Notes under the pieces: generated by a model
The model's database searches: none
What the model was told of the DNA's origin: nothing
What the model saw: the letters and a program-made list of their open reading frames with translations, nothing else
Position numbers and translations under genes: made by a program
Source: Paenibacillus sp. BIHB 4019
GTDB taxonomy: Bacteria > Bacillota > Bacilli > Paenibacillales > Paenibacillaceae
DNA length: 64,000 nucleotides
Assembly (NCBI RefSeq): GCF_002741035.1
Contig: NZ_CP016808.1
Coordinates: forward strand, 620,001 to 684,000
Reading direction: 5' to 3'
Shown here: positions 41,560-51,279 of the stretch, piece after piece
Numbering within the stretch: the first letter of the stretch is position 1
Layout of the letters: every line of letters begins with the position of its first letter

Positions 41560-44500
41560 CCAAGTGGTCTCCCTTCGGAATGCTAAACTTTACTGCTGTG
41601 CCCCCATTTTCATTGCTTGCAATCTCCAATCGGCGTCTATAGATTCGATATAGACGCTGCTGGATGTTTTTCAGAGCCACGCCGCTGCTCTGCGCTGCGC
41701 TATCCCCGATTCGTGTTGCATAATATGAATCTTGAAAACCTACGCCATCGTCCTCTACCGTAATGACGACATCGTGCTCCTTCTCGCAAACGGAAATTTT
41801 AATGTTCCCTCCTTGCTTGCGGCTCGCCAAACCATGCTGCACCGCATTTTCGACCAAGGGCTGAATGACAAGCGGCGGCAGTAGGCAATCCACATCGCTG
41901 TCTATCTCATAGATAACCTGCAAACGCTCCCCAAAACGGGCTTTTTCAATGGATAAATAAGCCTCCACCAGCTCTAGCTCCTTATGCAGCGGAACGAGTT
42001 CTTCCAGATTTCTGAAATCGAAGCTGCCACGCAAATAGTCGCTCAGCGCAGCCAGCAAATCCCGTGCTGCCTGAGGATCATCCAGTGAGTAAGCCGAGAT
42101 TGTGTTAAGCGCATTGTAGAGAAAATGTGGCTTGATCTGCGCTTGCAGGAAGGCCATCTCGGCAAGTGCCGATTCGCTCGCGGACTTTTTCATTTCCAGC
42201 AGTGTACGGATGCGCGCTTTCAATTCGCCAGCCTCGACCGGTTTTCCGAGAAAATCATTCACTCCCGCATCGAACGCTGCTAGCATTTCTTCTGGCCGAT
42301 TTCTGGCTGTAAGCAGCAGCACCGGGAGCTCGGATAGCGAATATTTGCTGCGTATATTCCGGCACAGCTCGTATCCTGACATTCCCGGCATCATTAAATC
42401 AATAACCGCCAAATCGATCCGGCGTTCCTGCTCCAGCTGTCGCATCGCCTCCTTGCCGCTGGATACGGCGAGGACCGAATATTTTTCTACGGACAAAAGA
42501 TTGAGCAGCACCTGCCGATTGGCGGCATCATCATCTACAACGAGAATCGTAACTGCTCCGCCGCTTTTCAGTTTAATCGTATCTGCCGGGCTGCTTGGCT
42601 GAGCTGTGTTTTTCAGCCTTGCGTGAATGGTGTCTGCTTCCGCCTCGGCTGGCTGCACGTCCATATTATTTGCGAGCGGAATAGTAAATGTAAATACCGA
42701 GCCTTTACCTAGCTCCGATTCGGCCCAAATGCCTCCCCCATGCAGCTCTACAAGCCGCTTGGCGATGCTGAGCCCCAGCCCCGTTCCGCCTCGTTCCTTC
42801 GCCATTGCTCCCCCAGCCTGCTCGAATGATTCGAAAATAACCTCCAGCTTATCATTAGGAATGCCAATGCCCGTGTCCGAGACCGACACCACGAGCCAGC
42901 CGTTAACCTCACGCGCTGCAACGGCAATCTCCCCTGCAGCTGTAAATTTGAGCGCATTGCCGATTAGATTGTTCATAATTTGCGTCAGCCTGTCTTCATC
43001 GGCATAAACATAGTGCCGATCACTCAAAGAGTCCGTGAAGCGTATCGGCTTTGCGCCGGCGAAATGGCGAAACATCTCGAATATAATGCGCACAAGCGGA
43101 CGCAGAGCAACCGCCTGCTGGTATAGAACAAGCTCGCCGTTTTTCAATTTGGAGAAATCGAGCAGATCGCCGACCAGATTGCTCATTTTTTTGCCGATGC
43201 CTACAATCATCGCCATGTTTTCCTCCTGCTGCGGTGTCATCCGGCCAGCCGCGCCCTCAAGCAGCGATTGCGAAATGTTGATAATGCCATGCAGCGGCGT
43301 TTTCATCTCATGGGAGGTGTTCGCCAGAAATTCATCCTTTAGCCGGTCCATCGAACCGAGCCGCTGGGACAGCTTTTGAACGGATTCAAACGCATTTACA
43401 AACCTTCGGGATAATAGCAGGCCCTGCGCCATGAAAAAGCACAGCCAAGCGGCCATTTGAAACGATACGTATGACCTTACGCCTAGAAACTCCATCAAGG
43501 AGGCAACTGTCATAACCAGCTGCGATACGACGCTGACCAGCATATATACCGAGCCCTCCATCCTCTTCACGACAGCAACGAGCATGACGTAAATGACATA
43601 GAGAACGGCAATAAGAGCCATGGCGAAATTAACGAGTGTAAAGCGTGTAAAGACGGCAGCTGGAGTCGCCACAGTTAGGAGCACGGTGAACGCTATGAGC
43701 GATCCGGACGTTTGCAGCGCGATTTTATGGAACAGATGGGGCAAGGAATGCCTCGTATACAGCAGTAAAAACAGCACCGCAAGCACACCGGAAAGATCTT
43801 GTATTTTCGTAAACAGCTCGTAGGGAATTCCCGGGAACGGCATTAAAAGCATTTTTTCGCCATGTGTCATAAAATACAAGCAGATCGCTATACAGCACAG
43901 GCCAAAATAGAGCCATGATCGGTCATGCCCCCGCATATGAAACAATATGATGAAATAGATGCCCATTAACAGAAAGGTCGTTGCGGCAAACCAGTCCTTG
44001 GCCACCGCAAACTCCCGTACGGACAAGATGTCCTCCTGATATCCCAAAAGGATAGAATGGGTTATGCCACCTTGCGAATAACGATAGTTGGCAACCTGCA
44101 CAACAATATCGGCTTCGCCGCCCTCCACCGTAAAAAAACGGACATATGGCGCATTCACGGAAACGGTATCCTCCTTGCTCATTCCCGGAATGCCGCGGCC
44201 CCCAATCTCCCGGCCGTTCACGAACAGCTTATGGGCTGTTTTAATATTCATCTGCCTGATGCCAAATACATGCTCGCCTGCTTCCGGAAGCTTAACACGC
44301 AAGCGGAAGGTTCCGTACCCGTATGGAGAAGGTTCATCTGCCGCCACCTCATATTGCTCCCATCTATCCGGCACATGGACGTAGCCCGTTCTCTCCAGCC
44401 CTTGTCTGCCTTGCATCTCCCGCTTAAAATCAGCCGGGGCCAAAAGCCGGTTTTGGTAAAATTCCCACTCCCCGTCCAGGCGGGCAATACCGTTTTCGGA

Positions 44501-44638
44501 GAAAGCCCATTTTGTCAAATCCAGCTCCCCGTTTTCAGCTTCTGGAACGTCGCTGGCGATTGCCGCAAAGGGGAACGCCATAATTACCATCCATATCCCA
44601 CAAAAAATCATGATGGCAATCGCCACTTTTTTTCGCAT
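41552..44638 (-). CDS. Hybrid sensor kinase: 7TMR-DISM, HisKA, REC, LytS-type kinase
   Basis: Membrane sensor of 1,028 residues. Signal or anchor helix, extracellular 7TMR-DISMED2-like jelly roll (about 35-205), seven helices (215-410), HisKA dimerisation helix with H443 in [11 protein letters not shown], HATPase with [16 protein letters not shown] and GGTGLGLSI, receiver domain with D747 in IDLMMPG, and a second LytS-type kinase module with H838 in [12 protein letters not shown] and its own HATPase ([13 protein letters not shown]). Two complete kinase modules around a receiver in one chain suggest an internal relay to the BTAD regulator. The jelly roll may bind carbohydrate. ATG at 44638 follows GGGGAAGAAAG. 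Confidence 0.92.
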   Translation of the reverse strand: MRKKVAIAIMIFCGIWMVIMAFPFAAIASDVPEAENGELDLTKWAFSENGIARLDGEWEFYQNRLLAPADFKREMQGRQGLERTGYVHVPDRWEQYEVAADEPSPYGYGTFRLRVKLPEAGEHVFGIRQMNIKTAHKLFVNGREIGGRGIPGMSKEDTVSVNAPYVRFFTVEGGEADIVVQVANYRYSQGGITHSILLGYQEDILSVREFAVAKDWFAATTFLLMGIYFIILFHMRGHDRSWLYFGLCCIAICLYFMTHGEKMLLMPFPGIPYELFTKIQDLSGVLAVLFLLLYTRHSLPHLFHKIALQTSGSLIAFTVLLTVATPAAVFTRFTLVNFAMALIAVLYVIYVMLVAVVKRMEGSVYMLVSVVSQLVMTVASLMEFLGVRSYVSFQMAAWLCFFMAQGLLLSRRFVNAFESVQKLSQRLGSMDRLKDEFLANTSHEMKTPLHGIINISQSLLEGAAGRMTPQQEENMAMIVGIGKKMSNLVGDLLDFSKLKNGELVLYQQAVALRPLVRIIFEMFRHFAGAKPIRFTDSLSDRHYVYADEDRLTQIMNNLIGNALKFTAAGEIAVAAREVNGWLVVSVSDTGIGIPNDKLEVIFESFEQAGGAMAKERGGTGLGLSIAKRLVELHGGGIWAESELGKGSVFTFTIPLANNMDVQPAEAEADTIHARLKNTAQPSSPADTIKLKSGGAVTILVVDDDAANRQVLLNLLSVEKYSVLAVSSGKEAMRQLEQERRIDLAVIDLMMPGMSGYELCRNIRSKYSLSELPVLLLTARNRPEEMLAAFDAGVNDFLGKPVEAGELKARIRTLLEMKKSASESALAEMAFLQAQIKPHFLYNALNTISAYSLDDPQAARDLLAALSDYLRGSFDFRNLEELVPLHKELELVEAYLSIEKARFGERLQVIYEIDSDVDCLLPPLVIQPLVENAVQHGLASRKQGGNIKISVCEKEHDVVITVEDDGVGFQDSYYATRIGDSAAQSSGVALKNIQQRLYRIYRRRLEIASNENGGTAVKFSIPKGDHLDD

Positions 44639-44758
44639 CTTTCTTCCCCTCTTATGTCAGCAGTTAGTTGAGACTGGCCTCAAGCTTTTATTTCCTGTAA
44701 TTCCCGCTAGTTCTTCTCTACTATAAACGATTTAGCAGCACCTGTTCAGACTCATTGC

Positions 44759-44803
44759 AAAAAAACCTTCAAGACCGCGCTTAAACGCAGCCTTGAAGGT
44801 TTT
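44759..44803 (-). terminator. Terminator after the rhamnogalacturonan lyase gene
   Basis: AAAACCTTCAAG / CTTGAAGGTTTT arms around CCGCGCTTAAACGCAGC; T-run on the minus strand. It separates the lyase from the kinase gene. Confidence 0.75.
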
Positions 44804-44882
44804 CCAGCACTATGCAGCAGTATGCGCATTTGCGCAGGCCGCCACAAGCCCTATACACGGGTCTACTTTATCCTTTATACCA

Positions 44883-47606
44883 TTAGTGAACTTTAATATT
44901 CAGCACATCGCCGGCAAGCTGCGTATTCACGCCTGCTCCATCCGTGCCAATCAGCTTGGTGACCGCAAGCGCGGTCACATCAGCTGGCGCGTCCGCTTTA
45001 ATGCGGAAGGTCAGCTTGAACAGATTGCCCAGCGGATTGTTAAGACCGTCTCCGACATGGCTGCCTTTCATGCTGATAACGCCAGCAGACTCTACAAGCT
45101 CGTTAATGACGAATCTGCCCGTATCCAGCGATTCCGGCGTTCTTGCCAGCTCCAATACAGTCGGATCGTATTCAATTCGGATGTTTTGCTTCGCAATGCC
45201 TCTTGGCACATTTTGCAGTGCATAAACAACATCGAAGCTTTGTCCCTTCGCCATTGCATTCGGCCCAATGAGCGCTGCGCCCACCGAGCTGCGGTCATCG
45301 ACAACCGGCGTCCAGTAATTTGGAACCGGCACATTCGCGAAATTCGTATCTGAGGCAAAATAGAAGCTTGTATACGTTGGCTGGTTATACGTCGTATTTT
45401 GCCAAGCTACGCCTGTACGGTACTGCGGATCATGCATCAGCGTATACAGCTTGCGGTCTGTCAGCTCTGTGCTCATATAGATACGGATAGCCGAGCTGTC
45501 CACGGTGCGCACCAGCATTTCTTCCCGCCAGTCTCCGAAAATATCCGCTACGAGCGAAGGCGTTCCCTTCGTATGATTGTTAGTGCGGGTTCCCTCAGCC
45601 GTCAGCAATCTGCCGCGTTTCCAATCATCAATCGTCGGTGTAACTTCCAAGGAGCCATTCACAATTTGCGTCGTCATATTGCCTGCCCATTTAATGTTCA
45701 TATTCGTTCCAGGAGAGGTTGTGCTGATCTGCGTTCCGCTTGCTGTCCATGTGCCGACTGCCCATGTCTCCAGCCCTCTGTGATCCGGATCGATGTCGCC
45801 AATCATGCCGCGTCCGGTATCCTTGCCAGTGTAGCCGCCATAAATGACTTCGCCTGTCTTAGCATCGCGCAGCGAGTAGCCATAAGGGGCATACGGCCCG
45901 CCCTCATGCACCATAAAAATTTCCAAGCCCGGACGGTCAGGGTCAATATCTGCGACATGAAGCGCATCGCCATGGCCAAGACCTGCATACGTTCCCGGAT
46001 TTGCGCTGCCCGGCGGCAAAATATCGCCCGAGCTGTAGAGCAGCGTACCATCATGGTCAATCGTCGAGGAGCCATAAATAATTTCCTGCTTGCCGTCGCC
46101 GTCCACGTCCGCCGTGCTCAGCGAATGCGCGCCCTGCGTCGTAAGCGTTGCAAAAGCCGGATTCAGTCCCGGTCTGCCATGCGGTCCGTCGTTAAACGGA
46201 TTTGTCATCGGCACCCAGCCGCTGTCGACAAACCAGTGCTCGCGCAAATGCTTGCCATCCCATTCATAGGAAACGAGTGTCGAGCGCGTATAGTAGCCGC
46301 GGGCAAATACGGCATAAGGCTTCGTGCCATCCAAATAAGCTACGCCTGCAAGGAAACGGTCTACACGGTTGCCCGGCTCAATCCGCGCCATCGCATAGTC
46401 GCCCCACATGAGGCCATCGTCATGACGGCCCGGCTTGTAGGGGATCGTCTCCAGCTCCTTGCCCGTCGCTCCCTCAAATACGGTCAAATATTCCGGCCCG
46501 CTCAAAATAAAGCCTTCAAAATCACGCAGCTTGTTGTTGCCGCTGCGCGCCGGCGCATATACATCCATAAAATAATCCGTTAGCTCTTCCGCATCCTCGC
46601 GGGACAGAGGATAGGCATATTTCGGTGCAATGCCGAAGCTTTCTTCCAGCGTTGCCGGCCAATTGCCGTTTACGACTTCCTCATGCTTGTCCCAGTTCAT
46701 GAACATATTTACGACATGCTCGTAATAGCCCTGCTTGCTCACGCGGTAATCATCATTATGGCTGTACCCTGCTGCAATATCCTCCTGGGGCATCGTAATA
46801 TATTTTTCGGAAGCGATGCCGCCGCTGCCGTTGTATTTTGTTATTTTCGTGCCCGGAGCCGTTTTGAACATCATTTCCGCCTTGCCGTCGCCATCAAAGT
46901 CATACACCATAAATTCCGTATAATGTGCGCCAGCGCGGATGTTCGGGCCTAGCTCAATGCGGTAAAGCTGCGTTCCATCCAGCTCATAGGCATCAATAAT
47001 AACTTCGCCAGTGTAGCCCTTCTGCGATACATCCTTGGAGTTGGAAGGATCCCATTTCACGATATATTCGTATTGCCCGTCTCCATCCACATCGCCGACG
47101 CTCATATCGCCAGCCGAATAGGTGAAAGCTTCGCCCACAGGCGTCACCCCGTCTGCCGGTTTATTAAGCGGCAAATCGTAATAGCCATCGCCCCACGGCT
47201 TAGCTTCGCTGCTTCGTGCCAGCTCTTCCCCATTGACAACAGCCGCCACCTGGTAACGCGATGATGTGCTGCCCTGCGGGTCCGAATAGTTCGTGCTGTC
47301 TGTCACCGTCGCAATAAGCTGGCCATCCCGGTAAACGTTGAAATTCGCGCCGGTCATCCCGCCCGCGGAGTACCCAGTCACTTCATTGCCTAGCAGCCGC
47401 CAGCTGAGAAATACGCTTCCTGAAGAAGCGACAGCTACAAGTCCTCTATCCAAATATTCCAGCTGTACTTTGCCCAAGGCCGTACCTGCTTGTCCCGAAG
47501 CCGTCGTTTCTGCAGCAGTTGCGCCTGCGGCGCTGCCGCAAAGCAGCGTAAGCCCCGTTAACGTGGCGGCCGTCTTTTTAAGCCAGCTCAAGTGGTTGCT
47601 GAACAT
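44883..47606 (-). CDS. yesW: Rhamnogalacturonan lyase (PL11, YesW-like) with cohesin-like domain
   Basis: Secreted enzyme of 907 residues that cuts the pectin backbone rhamnogalacturonan I. After a signal peptide (to about residue 32) comes a YesW-like PL11 catalytic region: N-terminal beta domain and an eight-bladed propeller with repeated calcium-binding motifs such as VGDVDGDGQYEYI, YDFDGDGKAEM, ADVDGDGKQEI and GDIDPDHRG. Bacillus YesW is about 620 residues and stops there; here residues 774-907 add a cohesin-type beta-sandwich (NIRIEYDPTVLELA, GNLFKLTFRIKADA). No dockerin is seen in neighbours. A cre lies just upstream. Monocistronic with its own terminator. Confidence 0.9.
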   Translation of the reverse strand: MFSNHLSWLKKTAATLTGLTLLCGSAAGATAAETTASGQAGTALGKVQLEYLDRGLVAVASSGSVFLSWRLLGNEVTGYSAGGMTGANFNVYRDGQLIATVTDSTNYSDPQGSTSSRYQVAAVVNGEELARSSEAKPWGDGYYDLPLNKPADGVTPVGEAFTYSAGDMSVGDVDGDGQYEYIVKWDPSNSKDVSQKGYTGEVIIDAYELDGTQLYRIELGPNIRAGAHYTEFMVYDFDGDGKAEMMFKTAPGTKITKYNGSGGIASEKYITMPQEDIAAGYSHNDDYRVSKQGYYEHVVNMFMNWDKHEEVVNGNWPATLEESFGIAPKYAYPLSREDAEELTDYFMDVYAPARSGNNKLRDFEGFILSGPEYLTVFEGATGKELETIPYKPGRHDDGLMWGDYAMARIEPGNRVDRFLAGVAYLDGTKPYAVFARGYYTRSTLVSYEWDGKHLREHWFVDSGWVPMTNPFNDGPHGRPGLNPAFATLTTQGAHSLSTADVDGDGKQEIIYGSSTIDHDGTLLYSSGDILPPGSANPGTYAGLGHGDALHVADIDPDRPGLEIFMVHEGGPYAPYGYSLRDAKTGEVIYGGYTGKDTGRGMIGDIDPDHRGLETWAVGTWTASGTQISTTSPGTNMNIKWAGNMTTQIVNGSLEVTPTIDDWKRGRLLTAEGTRTNNHTKGTPSLVADIFGDWREEMLVRTVDSSAIRIYMSTELTDRKLYTLMHDPQYRTGVAWQNTTYNQPTYTSFYFASDTNFANVPVPNYWTPVVDDRSSVGAALIGPNAMAKGQSFDVVYALQNVPRGIAKQNIRIEYDPTVLELARTPESLDTGRFVINELVESAGVISMKGSHVGDGLNNPLGNLFKLTFRIKADAPADVTALAVTKLIGTDGAGVNTQLAGDVLNIKVH

Positions 47607-47640
47607 AAATCAATCGCATCCTTTCGATTTGAAGATCAAT

Positions 47641-47654
47641 TGGTTACGCTTACA
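47641..47654 (-). promoter_or_regulatory. cre site upstream of the rhamnogalacturonan lyase
   Basis: Minus-strand TGTAAGCGTAACCA matches the cre consensus at 13 of 14 positions, 35-48 bases upstream of the start codon; likely CcpA repression. Apart from this and the terminator at 47863, nothing is seen in 47607-47931. Confidence 0.65.
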
Positions 47655-47862
47655 AAACACAGGTTAAACTAGCTAGCCTCCTTTGCTCAACACCTGCTTA
47701 GCGCAGTAAATCCCTTTTTAGTATATAGATTCCTATTTTCCGGCACTAGGCAAAAAACAGAGTTTTTCCATTAAATAACCGTCTTTCCCCATCGTTAGCA
47801 GACATTCCCTTGCCTCTTCGCAATCACGAGCTCAAATTAAATCGTTAAATATGATGTTAGAT

Positions 47863-47898
47863 AAAAAAGCAGAGAACCCTTTTACCGGGTTCTCTGCT
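47863..47898 (-). terminator. Terminator of the PAP2/SLH gene
   Basis: Perfect 12-base stem AGCAGAGAACCC / GGGTTCTCTGCT with a 7-base loop and T-run on the minus strand. Confidence 0.85.
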
Positions 47899-47931
47899 CT
47901 CGCTTACTATAATGCTTTAATTGCCGTTATC

Positions 47932-50900
47932 TTAAAGTTTATTCATATTTTGATGAAGCACGGCTAGCATTTTCGCCGCTTCTGCTCTTGTTGCGCCGCC
48001 TTTCGGATCAAAAGCATTGGCGCCCTTGCCCGAGATGATTTCTGCTTGCTGCAACGAAGCAACGGCATCTGCTGCCCATGAGCTAATGCTGCTTTGATCG
48101 GCAAAGGCAACTGCGCTGGCCGTCTTAGGCAGCGTGAAGCCAGCCTGATCGGTAAATCGCTTCAACATGACCGCCATTTCCTCGCGGCTGATCGATACAT
48201 TTGGTTTGAATTCATTGCTGCTTGAACCTTCAACTATTTTATGCTCTGCTGCCCAGGACACATAAGGCAAGTACCAATCTCCGGCTTTGATATCCCCAAA
48301 TGCAGAAGCCGTATATCCAGACACATCTGCGCCTGCAACACCAGCCAGTATTTTAGCAAATTCCGCTCTCGTGATGTTTTTGTTCGGCGCGAACTGATTG
48401 CTGCCGCTGCCGGAAATCATATCCCGCGCAGCCAGATAGGAAATAAATGAAGCTCCCCAATGACTGCTGCTGTCGCTAAAGCTGATCTTATTGTAGCCTA
48501 CAGCGTAATGGCTGAGGTGGCTTGTTACGAAAGTAACCTTGCCATTATTGTAGCTTGAATTGTTAAAGGCATTTGCCTTTCCATTACTGTCGATATAATA
48601 AGCAATAATAGCGCTTGTATCCTCGCCTTGCGCAGGCGTATACGGAATATCGATCTGAATGCTGCCGCCGCCAAAGGTAGACAGGCTAGTAGAGCCGGAT
48701 TCAATCGAAATATCCAATATAGGCCTTGTTCCAACTAACCGTTTAGCTTCCGGTGTAAGCGTATCTGCACCGCTTTTCGCTACCTCGAACCGAATATTGC
48801 TGCCTGCTGCTTTCTCTATCGCATTCAGCGTAGTCGAAGGAAGGGTAAGAGTGCCAAATGGCGTCACCACGACAACTTGATCTACTTTGCCGTTAGACAG
48901 ATTTGTAACAGCAGCTTTGGATAGCGTGATGCCAACTGCTTTAGCGTTGTCTGCCGCTTCAACGGTAAGCGTCACAATTCTTGAGCCCGTTTCCATTGCC
49001 TGAGCCTGCTCCGTCACGGTTTTAATTTGTGCGTCGTCAATGGCAGCCTCTGCATTTCCATTAGCGTCAGCCTTTGCTGCCACCGTTACACCAATGGAGC
49101 TCGGGTCTACAGGGCCGGACGGTGTAGGTGTTGGAGCAGGTGTCGGCGAAGGAGTCGACGGATTCGAATTGCCCGAGCCTGTTGAGCCTCCCGAATTCGA
49201 CTTATTCGTAATTTCCAGCACCACTTGATTGGCCTGATAAACAACCTGAGTATTGTACTGGCTCGGTACCCCGCTAATCTCAACAGCGGCAAATTGGCCA
49301 TTTTGTTGACCAGCGCCATAGCTCATAAGAGTCACAGAACCAGCGGATGGCACATAGCTGCTTGGAAAATTGACCTGCAATTTTCCGTTCGCATTTACCG
49401 CTCCCTTGATTTCCAGCACATCGTTTGCGCTGTCGACGTTAAGCTCAAGCGTACCATTCGCAGCTTGCGTGAAGCTTCCGCCAATCGTCATTTTTCCGGC
49501 TGCCTTCTCTACTAGCGTACCGCCGTTATTCACGACATCGCCGCTGCCGAGAGCTGTTGCCGAGCCGCTTTCCAGCGTACCTGCGTTAATCTGGGTACCC
49601 CCGGAATACGTATTTGCACCGAGCAGCTTCAAATCGCCAGTGCCTTCCTTCGTCAGCTTGCCTGTTCCAGCAATGTTGTTCTTCCAGCTGTCCGCTGCAT
49701 GGAAGCCGCCTTTGCTCGCATCCATCGTCACGGTTACATCGCTGTCAAAAGCGCCATAGCCATCTGCTGCTGCGAAGAGATTCAGGCGTCCCCAGCCCTC
49801 CGGATCATCCAGTACCGGATAGCCGGAAGCAATGCCCGTCGTCGCCAAAACAGCACGGCGCTGCTCGCCTGTCAAATAAGGCTGGCGCGTTTCCAGCAGC
49901 ACTTCAGCGCCTTTAGGCACAACCATCGGTTCCGTTGTGGATTGGATCTGATCGAAGCCGTAGGTCAAACGCTGGGTGAATTGCGCTTTATTTTTCTCAT
50001 AGTCAGTGAAACGATCTTCCGCTGTTCCCGTTTCGGTCAATAGAAAAGCATGCGCCTGATCATAAGCATCCTGCTTAAGTGCCGCATTGTCCGGGTCAGA
50101 CAAAGTAGCTGCTGCCAGCGCTGTTGCCATCACGCGTCCGCCTATGACATCAAGCGGAGAATGCATGCCCGCTATAATCCGGCTGTTCCCCATTTCCGAA
50201 GCACGGGTCAGCAGCTCCTGGAACCGCTCAGGCACAGCATAGGCCAGTGCATAAGAAGCCAGATACGAAGCGTTCGTGTGGCCGCTTGGGAAACCGCCAT
50301 CCGTAGCCGGCGTTGTGCTGATTGCAGGAACCAGCGTAGGCACGATCATAGAAGTATCATTAGCCCAGCGGTATGGACGCATATAGCTGTAGAAGTTTTT
50401 CGCCGGGTTGCTAGATGCGTAATTGCCGCGCAGCGTCCCGATCAAGTCTACCATTTTGCCAAGCTCGGAATCCGAATCGCCCGCTTTATTGGAGCCGTTG
50501 CCGTCGTTGTATTTGACTGATATGGCATCATCTGGAATGCTCGTAATTGTCGTGAATGTTCCCGTTTTGTCGCGATACACATCAGCCAGAGCGCCAAGAC
50601 CTTCAGTGGCTCCATACGACTGATTTCTCCGGTCAACGAGATAAGCCAATTGTTCATCTTCTGCCGTACGAGTAGCAGCTATGTTTGCTACATATTGGAT
50701 GTTGTAGTCCAGCACGCTGCTGTTCAGCTTCGTGCCATTGTCCCAGGATGTCCCTGGCTCCCAAAGATCCTGAAATCCGGACAGCACGCCGATGACTGGG
50801 TTGGAATATACCGACTGGTTAGCAGAAATGCTGTTTTTGTAGTTGTCTACAAAATGTCCCCATGCCGGAGCTGGCGGCAGTTCAATTGAAGCTCCGTTTG

Positions 50901-50994
50901 ATGCTGCGGTTGCAGCATTCCCCACTACGGAATTAGAAAGCAGTAACAGGCCCAATGCAGCAGATAGATACTTTCTTGTAGATTTCATTTTCAA
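47932..50994 (-). CDS. S-layer anchored PAP2 phosphatase with autotransporter-type repeat
   Basis: Secreted protein of 1,020 residues. Signal peptide (to about 30), PAP2 acid-phosphatase domain (about 40-310) with the class motifs GGFPSGHTNASY and SRIIAGMHSPLDVIGG and the earlier RPYRW, then an autotransporter-associated beta repeat (GTGDLKLLGANTYSGGTQI, near 460), a Pro/Thr/Ser linker (about 600-630), a beta-rich domain and three SLH domains (WGASFISYLAARDMI and equivalents, 835-1020). It likely hydrolyses phosphate esters at the cell surface while bound to wall polymer. TTG at 50994 lies 10 bases from AGGAG; ATG at 50988 is the alternative. Confidence 0.85.
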   Translation of the reverse strand: MKMKSTRKYLSAALGLLLLSNSVVGNAATAASNGASIELPPAPAWGHFVDNYKNSISANQSVYSNPVIGVLSGFQDLWEPGTSWDNGTKLNSSVLDYNIQYVANIAATRTAEDEQLAYLVDRRNQSYGATEGLGALADVYRDKTGTFTTITSIPDDAISVKYNDGNGSNKAGDSDSELGKMVDLIGTLRGNYASSNPAKNFYSYMRPYRWANDTSMIVPTLVPAISTTPATDGGFPSGHTNASYLASYALAYAVPERFQELLTRASEMGNSRIIAGMHSPLDVIGGRVMATALAAATLSDPDNAALKQDAYDQAHAFLLTETGTAEDRFTDYEKNKAQFTQRLTYGFDQIQSTTEPMVVPKGAEVLLETRQPYLTGEQRRAVLATTGIASGYPVLDDPEGWGRLNLFAAADGYGAFDSDVTVTMDASKGGFHAADSWKNNIAGTGKLTKEGTGDLKLLGANTYSGGTQINAGTLESGSATALGSGDVVNNGGTLVEKAAGKMTIGGSFTQAANGTLELNVDSANDVLEIKGAVNANGKLQVNFPSSYVPSAGSVTLMSYGAGQQNGQFAAVEISGVPSQYNTQVVYQANQVVLEITNKSNSGGSTGSGNSNPSTPSPTPAPTPTPSGPVDPSSIGVTVAAKADANGNAEAAIDDAQIKTVTEQAQAMETGSRIVTLTVEAADNAKAVGITLSKAAVTNLSNGKVDQVVVVTPFGTLTLPSTTLNAIEKAAGSNIRFEVAKSGADTLTPEAKRLVGTRPILDISIESGSTSLSTFGGGSIQIDIPYTPAQGEDTSAIIAYYIDSNGKANAFNNSSYNNGKVTFVTSHLSHYAVGYNKISFSDSSSHWGASFISYLAARDMISGSGSNQFAPNKNITRAEFAKILAGVAGADVSGYTASAFGDIKAGDWYLPYVSWAAEHKIVEGSSSNEFKPNVSISREEMAVMLKRFTDQAGFTLPKTASAVAFADQSSISSWAADAVASLQQAEIISGKGANAFDPKGGATRAEAAKMLAVLHQNMNKL

Positions 50995-51120
50995 GTTGAG
51001 TCTACTCCTATCGTTTCGTTTTTTGTTTTCCGAACCGATTTCGAGCGTAACATTGGGCCCTGCTGCTGCTCAATATAACAATTTCTGAAATGTATAAAAA
51101 TCGTATTCTATCCTCGCTAT

Positions 51121-51180
51121 CCGCCCTTTTCTTCCCCATTTCCTTCTACTTTCCTTCCTCCTTTCTTTTATTGCTTTTCC
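51121..51180. other. Polypyrimidine tract
   Basis: Sixty bases composed almost entirely of C and T on the plus strand, in the 285-base gap between the divergent PAP2 and YesS-like genes. A TATAAT box at 51250-51255 could serve the YesS-like gene, without a clear -35. Confidence 0.5.
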
Positions 51181-51279
51181 ATTTTCAAACGCTGCTGCTC
51201 CTAATGTTAAGATTTGATTAATGGGTATAAGTCCGTCCACCCTGTGGTGTATAATCTAGGCGGTGAGGGGGAGTAAGCG

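Noticed and set aside
45399..46583. Open 394-codon frame opposite the rhamnogalacturonan lyase
   Set aside because: Entirely within the lyase gene; no recognisable domain, no start signal.
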